From the NCBI GenBank assembly GCA_022340185.1, contig JAJDOK010000045.1, positions 49,507 to 113,506 on the forward strand: a DNA stretch of 64,000 nt, in the 5' to 3' direction. Every line of letters starts with the position of its first letter. Within the stretch, counting starts at the first letter, position 1. Origin of the DNA: Salaquimonas sp. Its GTDB lineage: Bacteria > Pseudomonadota > Alphaproteobacteria > Rhizobiales > Rhizobiaceae. Made by a program: the position numbers and the translations under genes. The notes beneath the pieces are model-generated. The model was not told the origin of the DNA. It did no database searches and saw only the letters and a list, made by a program, of their open reading frames with translations. Below are positions 8,806 to 18,090 of this stretch, in pieces.

Positions 8806-10098
8806 ATGCAACGATCCAGCCCATCAGCGGAAATCGAAGAAGACACCGAACCCGTTTCCGAGGACACGAGACCGCCGAGATACGCACCTCTTTCGGTAAC
8901 GTCCTTTGTCCTGCTGCTTGCCGCCCTGATGTGCATCAACGCGCTGACCACCGACATCATGCTGCCGGCCTTTCCGGACATGTCGTCAGGGCTGGGCAAT
9001 GTGCCAGTCACCGAGTTGCAGGCCATCATCCCGATCTACATGCTGGGCTTTGGGATCTCGCAGCTCTTTGTCGGATTTCTGGCGGATCGCTTCGGCAGGC
9101 GGCCGGTGTTGATTGTCGGACTTGTGTTCTATTCGTTCGCAAGCATCGCCACCGCCCTGTCTGGCGATCTGAACGCATTGCTGTTGGCGCGTTTTGTCCA
9201 GGGCATCGGCTCGGCCGCGCCCCGTGTCATCTCACAGGCCGCAGTGCGGGACTGCTTCGAAGGCCGCGCCATGGCGCGCATCATGTCGCTCGTCCTGACC
9301 GTATTCCTGATCATGCCGGTGATCGCCCCATCGGTCGGACAGGTCATCCTGTTCACCTCCTCATGGCGATGGGTGTTGGGTTCGATGGCAATTTTCGGCT
9401 TGTTCCTGCTTGTCGTTTCGGCATTCTTCATGCCCGAAACACTGCACCCGTCAAATCGCCGGCCGATCCGGTTTTCGACGATCAGCTATGCGCTGAAATC
9501 CGTATTCGGCAACCGCCAGACGGTCGGTTACACGGTATCGGCAGGAGTCTTCTTCGGCGCGCTGTTCGGCTATGTCGGCTCTTCGCAGCCGATTCTGTCC
9601 GATGTGTACGGCGTTGGTGAGTGGTTCGCCATCGTTTTCGCCGGTATCGCTCTTTTCATGTCGCTGTCCTCGTTCCTCAATGCCTCGCTGGTGGAGCGCT
9701 TCGGCATGCGCCTGTTGAGCCATGGCGCGACCGTTGCCGCCATCATCGTCTCACTCGCCATGCTTGGTGCGGACGAGGCGGGATTGCTTACCCTTTGGGT
9801 CTATCTGCCCTTGCAAGGAGCAATCATGCTGATGGTTGGCCTGACCTTCGCCAATTTCAATGCGCTGGCGATGGAGCCGCAGGGCCATGTCGCCGGGGTC
9901 GCTGCGTCGTTCACGGGCGCAACGACCGTCGTTCTGGGGGCGAGCATCGGCTATGTGATCGCCAGCCACTATGACGGCACGGTCACGCCGGTCGCATTCG
10001 GCTTTGCTATCTGCAGCATCGGGACACTGATCGTCCTGCTGATCACCGAGCGCGGCCAGTTGTTCGTACCGCATCACGCACCGCCGCGGAAACATTAG
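8806..10098 (+). CDS. MFS drug-resistance transporter, Bcr/CflA family
   Basis: A 430-residue major facilitator with about twelve membrane segments and a 35-residue hydrophilic N-terminus. Motif A is visible in the loop between segments 2 and 3 (FLADRFGRRPVL), and the early acidic-site segment INALTTDIMLPAFP is typical of Bcr/CflA proton-driven exporters. The start at MQRSSPSAEIEE was chosen because the 31 upstream in-frame residues show no conservation; a start at 8713 cannot be excluded. Its stop lies 6 bp from the convergent pbpC stop. The substrate is unknown. Confidence 0.85.
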   Translation: MQRSSPSAEIEEDTEPVSEDTRPPRYAPLSVTSFVLLLAALMCINALTTDIMLPAFPDMSSGLGNVPVTELQAIIPIYMLGFGISQLFVGFLADRFGRRPVLIVGLVFYSFASIATALSGDLNALLLARFVQGIGSAAPRVISQAAVRDCFEGRAMARIMSLVLTVFLIMPVIAPSVGQVILFTSSWRWVLGSMAIFGLFLLVVSAFFMPETLHPSNRRPIRFSTISYALKSVFGNRQTVGYTVSAGVFFGALFGYVGSSQPILSDVYGVGEWFAIVFAGIALFMSLSSFLNASLVERFGMRLLSHGATVAAIIVSLAMLGADEAGLLTLWVYLPLQGAIMLMVGLTFANFNALAMEPQGHVAGVAASFTGATTVVLGASIGYVIASHYDGTVTPVAFGFAICSIGTLIVLLITERGQLFVPHHAPPRKH

Positions 10099-10104
10099 AA
10101 GCCT

Positions 10105-12357
10105 TCAGCGCACGACCACCTCGATCGAGCGTGCCTGTCCTTCAGCATCGACAACGGTCAGCCTTGTCGTGCCGTCGCCCTGCGGCTTCCACAGCAATTG
10201 CCTCCGCCGCGAGGCGTTCTCGACGGGCTTTCCCTCGGCCATCAGCCGGAAGGGCGGTGTGCCACCCATCAGCTTGACCACGACCGGCGCGGGACTACCG
10301 TCGGCGAGCCTGGAAGCCTCCAGTTCCACACCATCGGCGGGAAAGGCAATCGCCAATCGCCGGCTCGCCGGAATGATCGAGAACGCCTGTCCGATGCCGG
10401 CATGGCTGAACGTCTTCAGCGTGTCGGGCAGTTCGCTCGCCGCAAGCCTGACCGCGCCGGCTGGCGCGCGCGGCATCGGTTCGATTTCAAAGCCCGCCTT
10501 GTCGAAGGCTTCGAACAGAACCGGCGCCGCCGTCTTGATGCCGCTGATGCCGGGCACCGCGCCGTTGTCGGCGCGTCCGACCCACACGCCGATGACATGC
10601 CGGCCGTCGAAACCGACCGACCAGGCGTCGCGATAGCCGTAACTGGTGCCTGTCTTGTAGGCGATGGCGAGCGGTTTCGAGCCGACCGGCTCGGCCACGC
10701 CCGACAGCATGTCGATCACGTGCCAGGCCGCCACCGGCGACATCGGCTTCAGCCCGGCCAGCGCGCCGGGCTCGGAGTTCACGCCATCGCCCAGCGCTAT
10801 CGGCGTGGAACCGGGCGTCACCAGATTGGCGTAAAGCTGCACCAGATCGGTGAGCGTCACGCCGACGCCGCCGAGTACGATGCCGAGCCCCGGCTTTTCG
10901 CCGTCGGGCAGCACCGGAATGACACCGGCGCGTCTCAGCCGCGCCATCAGCCGGGCCGGCGAAACCGCGTCGAGCAGACGCACTGCCGGCACGTTGAGCG
11001 ACATCTGCAGCGCGCGCCGCACGGTGACGTCGCCCTGGTAGGTCTGGTCGAAATTGACCGGCCGATAGCCGGAAAAATCCGCCGGCCGGTCCGAGATCAT
11101 CGTCTCGGGCAACACTAGCCCGTCCTCGATGGCAAGGCCGTAGACGAAGGGCTTCAGCGTCGAACCCGGCGAGCGCAACGCATGCGCCATGTCGATCCAG
11201 CCATCGCGCTTGTCGTCGAGATAATCGGCCGAACCGACACTCGCCAGAACGTCGCCGGTCTTGGCGTCGGCGGCGACGATCGCGACGGAGACGCGCGGTC
11301 CGATGCGCCGCGCCGCGTCGCGCGCCAGCGTTTCGAGCGAAGCTTGCAGATCGCGCTCCAGCGTCGTTTCATGCCGGATCGCGGCCGGATTGCGGTCGCG
11401 CGCGCGTTCTGCCAGATGCGGCGCCAGTTGCGGCAGCGCCTCGCGTTGATGCGGCACGTCGAATTGCGCCACCCGCCGGACCTCGCTTTCGCTGACGATG
11501 CCGTCTCTGGCCATGCGCGCCATGACGCGGTCGCGCGCCGCCCGCGCCGCCTGCGGATGCCGATCGGGCCGACGCAGTTCAGGCGATTGCGGCAATGCCA
11601 CGAGCAGGGCGGCTTCACGCAGCGCCAGATGATCCGGCTCCTTGCCGAACCAGGAAAGCGAGGCCGCGCGCACCCCTTCCAGATTGCCGCCATAGGGCGC
11701 CAGCGTCAGGTAGCGCTGCAATATTTCGCGCTTGGATAGCCGCCGCTCGATCTGCACCGCGCGCACCATCTGGCGCAGCTTCGCGCCGAGCGAGCGTTCC
11801 TTCCTCGGCTCGATCAGCCGGGCAAGCTGCATGGTCAGCGTCGAACCGCCCGAAACGATGCGGCCATGGCTGATCAACTGCCAGGCGGCGCGCATCATGG
11901 CGAACGGATCGACGCCGTGATGGCTGTAGAAGCGCTTGTCCTCGTAGGCGATCAGCATTTTGAGGAAGGTCGGATCGACCTTGTCCAGATCGGCGTTCAG
12001 CCGCCAGCGCCCCTCGTCATTGGCGAAAATGCGCAGCGCCTCGCCATGGCGGTCGACCATCTCGACGGACAAGTGCTTGTTGCCCTGCAGCGGCGGCGGG
12101 AAAGCCCTGTCGAACCGGTCGAGGGTGAAGGCACCGGCGGCGATGAAAGATGCAATCGCTATTGCAAATCCAGCAAAACGTATACCTGCCCTCGCCCTTC
12201 GAGGCTCCGCCTCGCTTCGCTTGGCGTTACGCCTCAGGATGAGGGCAGATTGGCGCCCAGTCGAACCTTCATCCTCATCCTGAGGTGCTTGCGCGACAGC
12301 ACGAGCTTCGAAGGGCGAGGATGAAGGCCCAGGCGTTTGATCGCCATTCTTGCCCAT
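10105..12357 (-). CDS. pbpC: Penicillin-binding protein 1C (peptidoglycan glycosyltransferase/transpeptidase)
   Basis: A 750-residue bifunctional murein synthase. In order: a cytoplasmic tail of about 60 residues, one membrane anchor (IRFAGFAIAIASFIAAGAF), the GT51 domain with its catalytic glutamate in AYEDKRFYSHHGVD, and a transpeptidase domain with SPGSTLK (SXXK), SLN (SXN) and YKTGT (KTG). A C-terminal PBP1C-type domain follows. It begins directly after the alpha-2-macroglobulin stop, the classic pairing for periplasmic defence and wall repair. The cytoplasmic tail is largely encoded by a palindromic repeat (see 12190-12320), so it is longer than usual. Confidence 0.93.
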   Translation of the reverse strand: MGKNGDQTPGPSSSPFEARAVAQAPQDEDEGSTGRQSALILRRNAKRSEAEPRRARAGIRFAGFAIAIASFIAAGAFTLDRFDRAFPPPLQGNKHLSVEMVDRHGEALRIFANDEGRWRLNADLDKVDPTFLKMLIAYEDKRFYSHHGVDPFAMMRAAWQLISHGRIVSGGSTLTMQLARLIEPRKERSLGAKLRQMVRAVQIERRLSKREILQRYLTLAPYGGNLEGVRAASLSWFGKEPDHLALREAALLVALPQSPELRRPDRHPQAARAARDRVMARMARDGIVSESEVRRVAQFDVPHQREALPQLAPHLAERARDRNPAAIRHETTLERDLQASLETLARDAARRIGPRVSVAIVAADAKTGDVLASVGSADYLDDKRDGWIDMAHALRSPGSTLKPFVYGLAIEDGLVLPETMISDRPADFSGYRPVNFDQTYQGDVTVRRALQMSLNVPAVRLLDAVSPARLMARLRRAGVIPVLPDGEKPGLGIVLGGVGVTLTDLVQLYANLVTPGSTPIALGDGVNSEPGALAGLKPMSPVAAWHVIDMLSGVAEPVGSKPLAIAYKTGTSYGYRDAWSVGFDGRHVIGVWVGRADNGAVPGISGIKTAAPVLFEAFDKAGFEIEPMPRAPAGAVRLAASELPDTLKTFSHAGIGQAFSIIPASRRLAIAFPADGVELEASRLADGSPAPVVVKLMGGTPPFRLMAEGKPVENASRRRQLLWKPQGDGTTRLTVVDAEGQARSIEVVVR
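12190..12320. repeat. Rhizobial-type palindromic repeat inside the pbpC coding region
   Basis: An imperfect long inverted repeat. Outer arms 12190-12207 and 12303-12320 match at 17 of 18 positions (CCTCGCCCTTCGAGGCTC against its complement). Inner arms 12232-12244 and 12273-12285 match perfectly (CCTCAGGATGAGG). The CCTCAGGATGAGG core resembles dispersed palindromes of Mesorhizobium and relatives. It is read through in frame and encodes about residues 13 to 56 of PBP1C. I saw no second copy in the window. Confidence 0.8.
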
Positions 12358-15300
12358 CTACTCGGCCGCCTTGATCTGCAGGAAGCCGGTTGCCGTGCGG
12401 GCCGACAGTTCGGGACGGTACATGTCCTCCACGCTCGCCGCCGGATGGGTGTAGGTGCCCGGCGTCACCGCACGCACGACATAGGCGACCGAGAACTCGT
12501 GATTGCCGCCACTGCCGCGGTTGAGCGCGGCGACGAAGCGGTCGTCGCGGAACTCGCTGTGGGCGATTTCGGTGTCGCCTAGCCAGTCGAAGCCGGAAAG
12601 ATCGGCGCTTTTCACCAGCCGCGGATTGTCGATCTCGAAGCCGCCTGGCAGCAGATCGCTCACCAGAATACGTGCCGGCCAGTCGTTGAACTCGTTCACC
12701 GTCAGCACGACGACGAAACGTTCGTTCTGCTTCACCTCGTTGAGGTCGGTCTCCTCGCCGTCCAGCGTGTAGTAATGACGCTCGATGGCAAAGCCGTCGC
12801 CGCCGGCCGGCAGTGGCTGCTTCGGCGAGGCGATCGTGGTCACCACCGCGGTCACCGGCTTGTCGGTTTCGTTGGCGATCGACAGCGGTTCGCTACCAAG
12901 CGTCTCGCCATCGAGCGTATCGGAGAATGCGCCCTGACGGGTTTCGCCGTTGATGGCGAGCACCATAGAGCGGTTGGCTACCTGTGCCGCGCGCGCCGCC
13001 AGCAGCAGCCAGGCATCCTCCTGCGTCGAGGTATAGCGCCGGCTCGAAAGTTCATCGCTGACCAACGCCATCATGTCGGGTACCAGCGGCGTCACCGGCC
13101 GCGTCTCGGAGGCGAGCGCCAGCATCGCCGCGCCGTCGCGCAGCACCGAGCCGTAGTCGGAGCGGGCGAGGTTTTTCATGTCGGGATGGCGCGCCAGTTC
13201 GAACGCGGAGGAAAATGCCCGGTTGGCCCGCTCATGCTCGTTATAGAGCGAAAGCGCCGCGGCCAGATGCGCACGCGCCAGCGGCGTGCCGAAATCTTCC
13301 AGCTTGGTGTCGGCGTAATAGCGAAGGTCGCCGGCAGACGCCATGTGGTTGCGCGCCAGCACATAGAGCGCATGGGCGATTGCGTCGCCATTCGACTTGA
13401 CGTCATCCTGATAAGCCAGCGTGTTCTGCAAATTCTGCACCGCCAGCCGCATCGTCTGCTCAGGCACTTGATAGCCTTTCTCGCGTGCCCTTGTCAGGAA
13501 GTCGGTGACATAGGCATCGAGCCACAGATCGTCATCGCCTCCCGGCCCCCACAGGCCGAAGCCGCCCGAAGCCGACTGAAAGGTGGCAAGCCGTGCGATC
13601 GCGCCGTCGATACGCTTCTTCAAGTCCGGCGTATCGGTCAGCGACGATGGCGCGTCGAGATCGGAAAGATAGAGCAGCGGCAGCGCCCGGCTGGTCGTCT
13701 GCTCCGCGCAGCCATAGGGATAGCGGATCAGCTTGGTCAGCACACCGGCGACATCGAACGCCTTGTAGCGCGTCACGCTGACATTGACCTTCGCGCCTTC
13801 CGCGATGCTGTCATCCAGCAAGCCGCTATCGAGCGTCATGCTGGCACCATTGGCCGCGAGCGGGAACTCCATGCGGGTTGCGACCGGCAGCGTTGCCGGG
13901 CGCACATGCACCACCCTTGTCACGCTGGAAACTTCTTCGTCTTCGCGCGACACGATGAACGTCACCTCGCCAACGCCGACATGGGTTGCATCGAGCGACA
14001 GATCGACAAGCTTGCGCTCGCCGCGCGCCAGTTGCACCTGTGCCGGCAGACCTTCAACAGAGACGAGATCTTCGCCAGAAATCGAGGGAGCAAGCGAGAT
14101 TGCATAGGTTCCCGCCTCGCCGTCAGTATTGTGGATTTCGATAAGCGTGTGCGCCTTGTCGCCCGGAGCCAGCACCTTCGGCAGGCTTGCCGAGAGTACG
14201 ACCGGATCGCGGATGATGACGTCTTTCGACGCCGAGCCGACACCGGCCTTCGTCCAGGCGACAGCCATGACGCGCGCCGTACCGTTGAACTGCGGCACCT
14301 CGAAATCGATTGTTCCATTGCCGTTTTCATCGAGCTGCACGATGCCCGAGAACAGCGCCAGCAATTTCTCGGTCGGCGGCGATCCCTGCGCCGTCATCCC
14401 CGGTCCGTCGCCGCCGCTTCTGATCCTGCCAAATTCGCCGAGCGAACCGTCGATCAGCCTGCCGTAGATGTCGCGGATTTCGAGGCCCAGCGCACGCTGG
14501 CCGAAATACCAGTCGCCCGGATCGGGCGGCGTGTAGCGCGTCAGGTTGAGAATGCCGACATCGACGGCCGCGACCGTGACATAGGCTTCATCGCCGCTCG
14601 AAAGGCCTGCAACATGGACTGGCACTGACAATACCGTGTCGGGCCTGATCTGCTCCGGCGTGCCGAGCGAGACGTCGAGTTCCTTCGATCCCGGATTGAC
14701 CCTTAGCCATGTCGTGCCGAGCGCGCGCGCCGGCATATGGCTGGCTTCCGCCGATCCCGGCCGGTAGAGCGTCGCCGTCACATAGGCGCCCGCACCCCAA
14801 TTCTCCCCGACGGGAATGTCGATCTCCGTTCCCTGCGCCGGCACGGAGACATTGAAGGTCCGGTAGAGCTTCTCCGCCCCGACCACGACCTGCAATTCAC
14901 CGGCAAAGCGCGGCGAGACCTTCAGCTTCGCCGTCTCGCCGGCATCGTAGGATTTCTTGTCGAGCGCGATTTCGAGCGCATCGGGTGTTTCCGTCGACGA
15001 GGCCTCGACATACCAGCCGGCATGGAATTCGACACTGGTTGCCGGGCCCTGCGCATCGCTACTCTCGACGTCGAGCCGGTAACGGCCCCATTCGACATCG
15101 GCCTTGATCGCAGCATCCTCGCCCGCCTTGGCGTCGACCGTGCCGCTGGCGATCTCGGTCGGTATTTCAACCGGCTCGTAACGCCAGCTATTGCCGTCGC
15201 GATACCACTGATAGTGCCGGTCGATGCGGCTGAGCGTCCAGTCGAGGCCATCGAGATCGATCCGCTTGCCCGCGCCGTCGAGCGCGATCACATGGAAGCC

Positions 15301-17877
15301 GGCGGAGGAATTCTCCTTGACCTCTGCGTCCTGAAAATCGGGTTTGACACCGATCATCGGCTGGTCGGAGGCGACCGGCAGCGTCATGTCGCGTTCCACC
15401 GCGCGTCCGCCATCCTCGCGCATGCGCACGATGATCTTGGCCTCGAGCGGCCGTGTCGTCGCCGGCAATTGCGTCAGACCGGCGGTGATGACCGTCTCGC
15501 CATTGGCGTTGGTGCGTTCCAGCCCGCCGAGCGGTATAACCGTGTCGCCCTGGCTGTCCTCGTCGGCAAGGCCGAACTGGTAGCCCGGCGCATCGGCGCG
15601 TTCGCGCACGCTGGTGAGCCGCATCTCGCCCTCAATCGCCAGATCGGCGGTGGGCGCGCCGTAGAGGAACTTGCCCTTGACCTCGATGTCGGCGGGATGA
15701 TCTGTCGAAATCGACGTTGCGTCGCTGGTCAGATCGAACTCGATGCGATCGGGCGTGAAATCCTCGACCAGGAAGCTCTTTTCCGCGATCGGCGCGTCTT
15801 TCGGGTCGGTGTAGACGCGAAGCTGCCACACGCCGCGCATGGCGTTGTCCGGCAGGTCGATCGACACTTCATGGCCGCCGAGCGACGGAACGTTGGAGGC
15901 GATCCTCGACGCCTCCACCCCGTCGGGGCGGGTGAAGATCATGGTGAGCGGCATGTCGGGTGAGGCGTTGACCGCTTCGTCGCGCACGATTGAGACCGAA
16001 TGCACGCTTTCGCCCGGGCGGTAGATGCCGCGGTCGAGATAGGTGAAGACATCGAGCGGTCCAAGCGGCGTGCGCCCGTCGACGCCGCGGTCGGAAAGAT
16101 CGAAACCCGCCCGTGTCATGTCGAGGAAGGAGAAGTCGGTCTTCTCGCCTTCGCCGGTTTTCGCGGTCAGCACGGCCGGCTCCAGCCCCGCCGAGCCGCG
16201 CATCAGGCCGGGCGTGAATACTGCCTTGCCGTCGGCATCGCTTGTCGCCGTGCCGAGCACCTCGTTGTTGCGCGCGATCAGCGTCAGTTCGACGCCTGCG
16301 ACCGGCTTGGCCGTCTCAAGCGAGCGTGCAAACACCGTCAGCCCGTCCGTTCCGGCATAGGTTGTCAATCCGATATCGGAAACGAGGAACCACTGTGTGG
16401 CGACCGGCTCCCAGCTATCGCTCTGTTCATTCGACACCTTCGCCGTCATCACATAGATGCCGGGCTTGCGCTCCGGCAGCGCCTCGTCGACCGGGAAACT
16501 TGTCACCACTTCCTGATTGCGCTCACGCTTCAGATCGATCGTGCCCTTCCACACCGGCTCGCCGAGATTGTCGCCGATCTCCTCAACCGAATAGCCTTCG
16601 AGCTGGGTCAGGAATTTCGAACCGGAATATTGCGAGCCCGACAGCAGGCGCGCCAGCGCGCGGTCGCCGATGCGGTAGAGTTGCAGTTCGGCGCTGTCGG
16701 CATTGATGCCGGTGATCGGAATGCCGCGACGCATGGTTTCGGGCAACACGAAATTCTCGCCGGAAAAGCGCACTGCCGGCGCACGGTCGCGCACATAGGC
16801 GTTGATCGTCACCGGCTGTTCCAGCACTTCGCCAACCGAGGACGGCAGGCCGGCCCTCAACGAAATGCGGTAGGTGCTGCCGTGTTCCAGCCCTTCGGCG
16901 CATATCCGTTTGCCGCTCGCCTCGATCGCGCCGGAAGAACGGCCATCGATCGTCACATAGGAGGAATAATCGATGCCCGATTTCACCAGCGCCTCGGAGA
17001 AATCGATGCAGACGCTGGGATTTGCCTGGTCGGCCAGCACCCGGTTGCCGGTGATGCGGAAGCCCTTCGCCTGGCGCAGCGCGCGGAAGTCGGCGGCAAT
17101 TTGCGGCGAATCCTTCAGTTCCAGGCTAGCCTTATAGGCTTCGAGTGCCGGACGGTAGAGGCTGCGGGAGGTAAGCGCGGCCGCCAGCACGGCGAGCGCC
17201 TCGGCCCGCGCCGAGGCCGTGCGCGACAGATTGTAGGCGCCGAGCGCGGCCGAGGTCGCCATTTCCTGCAGGCGGTAGTCGTAATGATTGTCGCCGGAGA
17301 GCCAGCCACTCGCTTCCCGCGAGAAGGTCAGCCATGTGCCGGCATTATCCGGGGCGAGCGCCAATGCACGGGTGAAATTGGTCGCCGCCGACCCCGTGTC
17401 GTTGTCGGCGAAATCCTGCCGGCCGGCCTCGATCAGTTCGTCAACGCTGGTCAGCGTGTTGTCGGGCTTTGCCGCGCGCACCTTGTGGGCGAAGGTCTTG
17501 GCTTCCTCCAGCGTGCCGGCGGGGACGAAGGTCAGTTCCGGCGGCGCGCCGAGATCGGGTTCGGTCGAAACCTCGACGACCTTGCCGGCGATCGCGCCTT
17601 CGAACGTGCCGAGATCCTTGAAATCGCTTTTCAGGAAGCACCAGTTGACCTTAGTGTTGAAGGTGAAGGCACGGCATTTGTCGTCGTCCAGGCACATCTG
17701 CTTGCACTGGTCGAGCGTGACGTCCTTTTCCGCTCTGAGATCGAAGCCGAAATAGTCGGCGTTCTCGGTGGTGACGATCTCGCGTTTGGTCTCCTGCGCC
17801 GAAGCCTGCGATTCGCCTTGCGATATGCCGAAAGCGGCCAGGACCACAAACAGCCCGGCTGAAAACACGGATTTCAT
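12358..17877 (-). CDS. Bacterial alpha-2-macroglobulin with N-terminal PAN domain
   Basis: A 1839-residue periplasmic protease trap. It has a Sec signal peptide ending near SASAQE, with no lipobox cysteine. A Cys-rich PAN/apple-like module follows at about residues 35 to 95 (QCKQMCLDDDKCRAFTFN), then a TPR-like region and multiple macroglobulin/MG domains. The thioester site YGCAEQTTS has its Cys at residue 1390. The thioester covalently captures proteases that cut the bait region. The pbpC gene follows immediately, as in other bacteria where the two act together after wall damage. Absence of a lipobox suggests a soluble form. Confidence 0.92.
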   Translation of the reverse strand: MKSVFSAGLFVVLAAFGISQGESQASAQETKREIVTTENADYFGFDLRAEKDVTLDQCKQMCLDDDKCRAFTFNTKVNWCFLKSDFKDLGTFEGAIAGKVVEVSTEPDLGAPPELTFVPAGTLEEAKTFAHKVRAAKPDNTLTSVDELIEAGRQDFADNDTGSAATNFTRALALAPDNAGTWLTFSREASGWLSGDNHYDYRLQEMATSAALGAYNLSRTASARAEALAVLAAALTSRSLYRPALEAYKASLELKDSPQIAADFRALRQAKGFRITGNRVLADQANPSVCIDFSEALVKSGIDYSSYVTIDGRSSGAIEASGKRICAEGLEHGSTYRISLRAGLPSSVGEVLEQPVTINAYVRDRAPAVRFSGENFVLPETMRRGIPITGINADSAELQLYRIGDRALARLLSGSQYSGSKFLTQLEGYSVEEIGDNLGEPVWKGTIDLKRERNQEVVTSFPVDEALPERKPGIYVMTAKVSNEQSDSWEPVATQWFLVSDIGLTTYAGTDGLTVFARSLETAKPVAGVELTLIARNNEVLGTATSDADGKAVFTPGLMRGSAGLEPAVLTAKTGEGEKTDFSFLDMTRAGFDLSDRGVDGRTPLGPLDVFTYLDRGIYRPGESVHSVSIVRDEAVNASPDMPLTMIFTRPDGVEASRIASNVPSLGGHEVSIDLPDNAMRGVWQLRVYTDPKDAPIAEKSFLVEDFTPDRIEFDLTSDATSISTDHPADIEVKGKFLYGAPTADLAIEGEMRLTSVRERADAPGYQFGLADEDSQGDTVIPLGGLERTNANGETVITAGLTQLPATTRPLEAKIIVRMREDGGRAVERDMTLPVASDQPMIGVKPDFQDAEVKENSSAGFHVIALDGAGKRIDLDGLDWTLSRIDRHYQWYRDGNSWRYEPVEIPTEIASGTVDAKAGEDAAIKADVEWGRYRLDVESSDAQGPATSVEFHAGWYVEASSTETPDALEIALDKKSYDAGETAKLKVSPRFAGELQVVVGAEKLYRTFNVSVPAQGTEIDIPVGENWGAGAYVTATLYRPGSAEASHMPARALGTTWLRVNPGSKELDVSLGTPEQIRPDTVLSVPVHVAGLSSGDEAYVTVAAVDVGILNLTRYTPPDPGDWYFGQRALGLEIRDIYGRLIDGSLGEFGRIRSGGDGPGMTAQGSPPTEKLLALFSGIVQLDENGNGTIDFEVPQFNGTARVMAVAWTKAGVGSASKDVIIRDPVVLSASLPKVLAPGDKAHTLIEIHNTDGEAGTYAISLAPSISGEDLVSVEGLPAQVQLARGERKLVDLSLDATHVGVGEVTFIVSREDEEVSSVTRVVHVRPATLPVATRMEFPLAANGASMTLDSGLLDDSIAEGAKVNVSVTRYKAFDVAGVLTKLIRYPYGCAEQTTSRALPLLYLSDLDAPSSLTDTPDLKKRIDGAIARLATFQSASGGFGLWGPGGDDDLWLDAYVTDFLTRAREKGYQVPEQTMRLAVQNLQNTLAYQDDVKSNGDAIAHALYVLARNHMASAGDLRYYADTKLEDFGTPLARAHLAAALSLYNEHERANRAFSSAFELARHPDMKNLARSDYGSVLRDGAAMLALASETRPVTPLVPDMMALVSDELSSRRYTSTQEDAWLLLAARAAQVANRSMVLAINGETRQGAFSDTLDGETLGSEPLSIANETDKPVTAVVTTIASPKQPLPAGGDGFAIERHYYTLDGEETDLNEVKQNERFVVVLTVNEFNDWPARILVSDLLPGGFEIDNPRLVKSADLSGFDWLGDTEIAHSEFRDDRFVAALNRGSGGNHEFSVAYVVRAVTPGTYTHPAASVEDMYRPELSARTATGFLQIKAAE

Positions 17878-18090
17878 AAAAGACTCTCCCTCGCCGCGTT
17901 CCGCGGTGAATTGGAACGCTCATACCAATGACCGAGCCCCTGTCATTGCCGCCGTTCGAGAAACAAAACGCCTTCGAACCGAACCGGCATGTGCGACTTT
18001 CGCTACCGAATGTGTCAATTCGTGAACCGTTGGCGCCGCAGGTAAATTTTTTTCTGCACCGAAGGATCGCGCCGGTTTCAGCCGCCGCCC

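Noticed and set aside
12775..14628. A 617-residue plus-strand frame, and another of 620 residues at 16000-17862
   Set aside because: Both lie antisense to the alpha-2-macroglobulin gene and have the Arg/His-rich composition of shadow frames in GC-rich DNA.
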